Of a DNA stretch of 17,272 nt, positions 14,664 through 17,272 are shown in pieces. Made by a program: the position numbers and the translations under genes. A model generated the notes under the pieces. That model was not told where the DNA came from, searched no databases, and saw nothing but the letters and a program-made list of their open reading frames with translations. The number at the start of each line of letters is the position of its first letter. Position 1 is the first letter of the stretch. The DNA is from DATEJJ01 sp039649115 (lineage in GTDB: Bacteria > Actinomycetota > Actinomycetes > Mycobacteriales > Micromonosporaceae). The stretch covers positions 1 to 17,272 of the forward strand of contig JBBWZQ010000194.1 of NCBI GenBank assembly GCA_039649115.1, written 5' to 3'.

Positions 14664-14835
14664 GCTTTCGCCTGCGGCGCCCGCAAGGCCAACTACTTCG
14701 AGGCACCCCGCCGGCGAGGTGTACATCGGCAGCTACCATCGCGCGGCCCGCCGGGCCGCCGACGCGATCACTGCTCCCGGCGACCGCGTCATGATCCTGT
14801 CTTACGCCAATGACCGTCGTGAATCAGACCCGTGA
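14664..14835 (+). pseudogene. Frameshifted, truncated DUF6884-like fragment
   Basis: Frame one reads FACGARKANYFEAP to a CCCC run (14706-14709). Removing one C from this run joins it to PAGEVYIGSYHRAARRAADAI and then APGDRVMILS in frame two. The joined protein resembles the N-terminal part of DUF6884 proteins, which I recall as CGA.K...PA.ELY.GSYHRA.RRAAD.L......V.ILSA.YGL. The similarity stops after ILS, and a short unrelated tail ends at TGA 14833-14835. It is therefore damaged twice: a one-base frameshift and a 3' loss. Confidence 0.6.
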
Positions 14836-14883
14836 ATCAGACCCGTGGATCGAGGCTCGGTTGTCGGGTGTCGGTTGTCGGGT
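14818..14883. repeat. Two adjacent short tandem duplications
   Basis: CGTGAATCAGACC occurs twice head to tail (14818-14830, 14831-14843), followed by a partial third CGTG. CGGTTGTCGGGT occurs at 14858-14869 and 14872-14883, a 14-bp period. The first lies at the broken end of the DUF6884-like fragment. Confidence 0.75.
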
Positions 14884-14920
14884 CGTCGTGATGCGCATAG
14901 CAGCACAGCATCACCCGACC
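14881..14920. promoter_or_regulatory. Interrupted stem-loop upstream of the NACHT gene
   Basis: GTGATGC (14888-14894) pairs with GCATCAC (14908-14914) around a 13-nt loop, and the stem resumes with GGTC (14881-14884) and GACC (14917-14920) across a small internal loop. It could be a terminator, a regulatory RNA structure or an operator. Confidence 0.35.
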
Positions 14921-14945
14921 GTGTCCTCGTGCTCGGCCGGTTGGC

Positions 14946-14980
14946 TTGATCAGGTGACTCTGGTTCGGCGCCAGGATCAA
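14946..14980. promoter_or_regulatory. Second structured element in the NACHT leader
   Basis: TTGATC (14946-14951) pairs with GATCAA (14975-14980), and inside it CTGG (14960-14963) pairs with CCAG (14971-14974) around a 7-nt loop, leaving an 8-nt bulge on one side. It ends about 70 nt before the NACHT start. Confidence 0.25.
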
Positions 14981-15048
14981 CCCGCCAGGTCACTCCACGT
15001 TATTGCCTGATGCGAGATGATGTGCGTGTCCGGAGCAGTGGAGGATGC

Positions 15049-17272
15049 GTGATCAAGCGACTGGGTTACGGCGATGCAGTGGCACTGTTGGGCGGCTCGA
15101 GTCCGATACTGGCAGCCTTCGACCGCGTACTGGGCGCCGGTTTGCTGCTGGGTAGCCTGACCGGACCGCCATTTGTGTTGAACTTGTTCGATGCCAAGGG
15201 CGAGTTCATCCGAGTCGGGCATGCGGCGGTGGCTGGGCTTCGCGATCGCGTGCGGGGCATGGCTCGTTTCGACCGGCAACAGCGGTTGCAGGCGGCGCAT
15301 GCGGTGATCGTGGTGTCGGCGTACTTCGAAGCCACGGCGTTGGATGGGTTGCCGTTCAGCCTCGCGGATGTCGAGTTGACACGTGAGGATCAGGTCCGGT
15401 TGGTGGACGGCCATGCCATCGAGAGCGGAGGTGGATGGATCTACGAGTTACTCACCGTCGACCTGCCGCAGCCTTCGCCGGAATACTCCTACGAGTGCAC
15501 TCTCGACCGGATCCGTGAGTTGTACGAGGATCTGTCCAGGCGGCTCTTATCCCATCTGCGCGGACTCGCCGTGTGGGAACGGCTCGATGAAACGGCCCAG
15601 GCGCGTAGCAGCGCCCTGCTTCGTGAGGAGTTACCGAAGCGCGGGACCGACCGGTACGAGGTGCTGCACCGCAGGCTGGCGCTGGAGATCCCCGAGTTCG
15701 GTCTGTGGATACAGCAGCGCGACGCGCAGGCGACCCGTGCTGAGCTTCGCCGCGGGCTGCGGCGGCTGGAGGACCTGCTCGGTCTGATCACGTCGGGACG
15801 TGATCCGGGTCAGCGGCGCGCCGCTTTGACCGCGGCTTACCGCGCCGGCTTGGACGAACCGATCCTCGGCACGGTCGGCACACCCGAACGCGTGACCATG
15901 CCCGCGCTCGGCGACATCTATGTGGACCCGTGCTTCCGGGCCCGGCGGGCCGGGCCGGGTGACCACCCGTCGGACGAGGGTTGGTGGGCGGACGTCGAAT
16001 CCCGGGACGACTTGCCTGGCTTCCTCGCCGGCTATCTGATCACGACCCGGGCCATCGAGGCGCCCCTGGTTGTGCTGGGTCAGCCCGGCGCGGGCAAGTC
16101 GGCGCTTACCCGGGTGCTCGCCGCGCGCCTGCCGGCTGCGGACTTCCTGCCGGTACGGGTGCCGCTGCGCGATGTGCCCGCCGACATCGAACTGCAGGAT
16201 CAGATCGAGTACGCGCTACGCGCGGCCACGGGGGAGCGCTTGGCCTGGTCGGACCTGTCCCGGCCCGAGAGCGCTGCACTGCCGGTTGTACTGCTCGACG
16301 GGTTCGACGAACTGCTGCAGGCAACCGGTGTGAGTCAGTCCGACTTTCTGGAGCGGGTGGCCGCCTTTCAGCACCGGGAAGCGGTTCAGCAGCGCCCGGT
16401 CGCCGTCGTCGTCACGAGTCGCACGGCGGTGGCGGACCGCGCCCGCCTGCCGGAGGACAGTCTGGTCCTGCGCCTGGAGCCGTTCACCGCCGGGCAGGTC
16501 GATCAATGGCTCTCGGTGTGGAACGGGGTCAATGCGGCGGCACTGGCCGCTCACGGCTTGCGTCCGCTGCCGGCGCAGCTTGCTCGCCGGTACCGAGATC
16601 TGACCGCTCAGCCGCTGCTGCTGTTCATGCTGGCCCTCTACGACGCGCAAGCCAACGAGGTCCAAGCCCTCAGCGCGGCCGAGGCGCCCCAGCCGGATGC
16701 TCCGGACGGGGCACCCCTGGACGCGGCGGGGCTGTATGAGCGGCTGCTGACCAGCTACGCCCAACGGGAGGTCCGCAAGACACACGACGGCGCGGGCGAG
16801 GCAACCATCGCCGCTTTGGTGGAGTCCGAGATGCTGCGCCTGTCGATCGCCGCGTTCGCCATGTTCAACCGCGCCCAGCAATGGGTCAGCGAGGCCGACC
16901 TCGACACGGACCTCGTCGCGCTGTCCATCGGAGCGGTATCGAGTCCCGGCGCCACAGCGGGGTTTCGAACACCAATGACCGCAGGCCAGGAACTACTCGG
17001 TCGGTTCTTCTTCATCCAGCGCGCCCAAGCGCTACGCGACGAGCAGCGGCTGCAGACCTACGAGTTCCTCCACGCGACCTTCGGCGAGTTCCTCGTCGCC
17101 CGGCTCGTCGTGCGTATCCTCACGGATCTCGCTGCGCGTGAAGCTGCAGCCACGCTCCCGCTTCGCCCCGCAGCCGCCGATGACGCCCTGCTGTACTCGC
17201 TGCTGTCGTTCGCCCCGCTGACCGCGCGTGGCGCGATCCTGCCGTTCGTGTCCTCGTTCATCAGCGAGACCG
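15049..17272 (+). CDS. NACHT-domain STAND NTPase, 3' end outside window
   Basis: This frame is open from GTG 15049 to the window edge, at least 741 residues. GTG 15049 has GGAGG 4 nt upstream; ATG 15010 is in frame but lacks a ribosome binding site. Residues 1 to about 330 form an alpha-helical N-terminal domain beginning with IKRLGYGDAVALLGG and including RLQAAHAVIVVSAYFEA. It resembles the NACHT N-terminal helical (NNH) domains of actinomycete proteins, possibly NNH7, from memory. The NACHT core has Walker A GQPGAGKSA (Lys350), Walker B VVLLDGFDE (Asp417, with the extra acidic residues typical of NACHT) and a TSR sensor motif in VVVTSRTAV. The helical region after it contains the hallmark FLHATFGEFLVARL. 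The sensor/C-terminal part is missing. Three TTA codons occur at residues 134, 167 and 195. NACHT proteins of bacteria include anti-phage NLR-like systems; the helical domain is the presumed effector or adaptor. The role in defence is inferred. Confidence 0.88.
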   Translation, partial: MIKRLGYGDAVALLGGSSPILAAFDRVLGAGLLLGSLTGPPFVLNLFDAKGEFIRVGHAAVAGLRDRVRGMARFDRQQRLQAAHAVIVVSAYFEATALDGLPFSLADVELTREDQVRLVDGHAIESGGGWIYELLTVDLPQPSPEYSYECTLDRIRELYEDLSRRLLSHLRGLAVWERLDETAQARSSALLREELPKRGTDRYEVLHRRLALEIPEFGLWIQQRDAQATRAELRRGLRRLEDLLGLITSGRDPGQRRAALTAAYRAGLDEPILGTVGTPERVTMPALGDIYVDPCFRARRAGPGDHPSDEGWWADVESRDDLPGFLAGYLITTRAIEAPLVVLGQPGAGKSALTRVLAARLPAADFLPVRVPLRDVPADIELQDQIEYALRAATGERLAWSDLSRPESAALPVVLLDGFDELLQATGVSQSDFLERVAAFQHREAVQQRPVAVVVTSRTAVADRARLPEDSLVLRLEPFTAGQVDQWLSVWNGVNAAALAAHGLRPLPAQLARRYRDLTAQPLLLFMLALYDAQANEVQALSAAEAPQPDAPDGAPLDAAGLYERLLTSYAQREVRKTHDGAGEATIAALVESEMLRLSIAAFAMFNRAQQWVSEADLDTDLVALSIGAVSSPGATAGFRTPMTAGQELLGRFFFIQRAQALRDEQRLQTYEFLHATFGEFLVARLVVRILTDLAAREAAATLPLRPAAADDALLYSLLSFAPLTARGAILPFVSSFISET

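Larger units (their letters stand above)
14237..15048. other. 812-bp region of decayed genes between two STAND genes
   Basis: No intact gene was found. The region holds a terminator hairpin at 14239-14262, a minus-strand RibD_C-like fragment at about 14361-14424, a frameshifted plus-strand DUF6884-like fragment at about 14664-14835, two short tandem duplications (14818-14883) and stem-loops (14881-14920, 14946-14980). A short plus-strand stretch ending at a TAG near 14596 has coding-like codons (it ends SVSWELDR) but I cannot identify it. The pieces come from different families and strands, as expected at a site of repeated insertion and deletion. Confidence 0.65.

Noticed and set aside
14283..14813. 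176-codon plus-strand frame treated as one gene
   Set aside because: Only its end (CGARKANYFEAP) resembles a protein family, and that similarity continues in a different frame. The rest matches nothing.
14237..15048. CRISPR array or complete mobile element
   Set aside because: Repeats are only two copies each and tandem, with no spacer pattern. No transposase, integrase or terminal inverted repeats were found.

Overview
The window is very GC-rich. Coding strands end codons almost always in G or C, GTG/TTG starts are frequent, and genes are tightly coupled by GTGA/ATGA overlaps. Together with the protein families present, this points to an actinomycete, plausibly Pseudonocardiales, Micromonosporales or a Streptomyces relative. 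The genus is an inference only; there is no rRNA or other taxonomic marker here.

Layout. (1) 289-2982, minus strand: a three-gene signalling operon of an OmpR-type response regulator, a HAMP/HisKA/HATPase sensor kinase and a small GerMN-type lipoprotein. Divergent from it is a membrane-anchored VanY-like M15 D,D-carboxypeptidase (3159-3734, plus). The shared 176-bp intergenic region carries an 11-bp-phased direct repeat and an inverted repeat that look like a response-regulator operator. I read this as a cell-envelope stress or peptidoglycan-remodelling module. (2) 4087-5322: a Tat-exported serine beta-lactamase-like hydrolase that keeps SxxK but appears to lack the usual YxN tyrosine. (3) 5446-9057, plus: a four-gene MacAB-like export operon. 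It encodes a lipoprotein made of two copies of a Cys-containing repeat, a periplasmic adaptor with an inserted peptidoglycan-binding domain, an ABC ATPase and a MacB/FtsX-type permease. Immediately after it, on the opposite strand, is the truncated transmembrane/HAMP remnant of a sensor histidine kinase. (4) 9461-10807, minus: a secreted right-handed beta-helix protein with a TTG start and a strong ribosome binding site. It is divergent from a 72-aa secreted protein (11081-11299), with a possible 40-codon ORF between them.

(5) 11510-17272, plus: two STAND NTPases. The first is an HTH / NB-ARC-like / TPR protein with eight uninterrupted 40-residue TPR units. The second is a NACHT protein with a helical N-terminal domain that runs off the right edge. 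They are separated by about 0.8 kb of non-coding DNA that holds a strong terminator hairpin, decayed fragments of at least two unrelated genes (a RibD_C/dihydrofolate-reductase-like tail and a frameshifted DUF6884-like fragment), short tandem duplications and stem-loops. This paired-STAND, decayed accessory segment is the best candidate in the window for an under-described system. STAND NTPases of both kinds are known in bacterial signalling, and NACHT proteins are known in phage defence. That these two work in defence, or together, is inference.

Two themes connect the window. The left half is envelope biology (two-component system, carboxypeptidase, penicillin-recognising-type hydrolase, peptidoglycan-spanning exporter). 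The right half is accessory: large NTP-dependent sensor switches embedded in gene debris.
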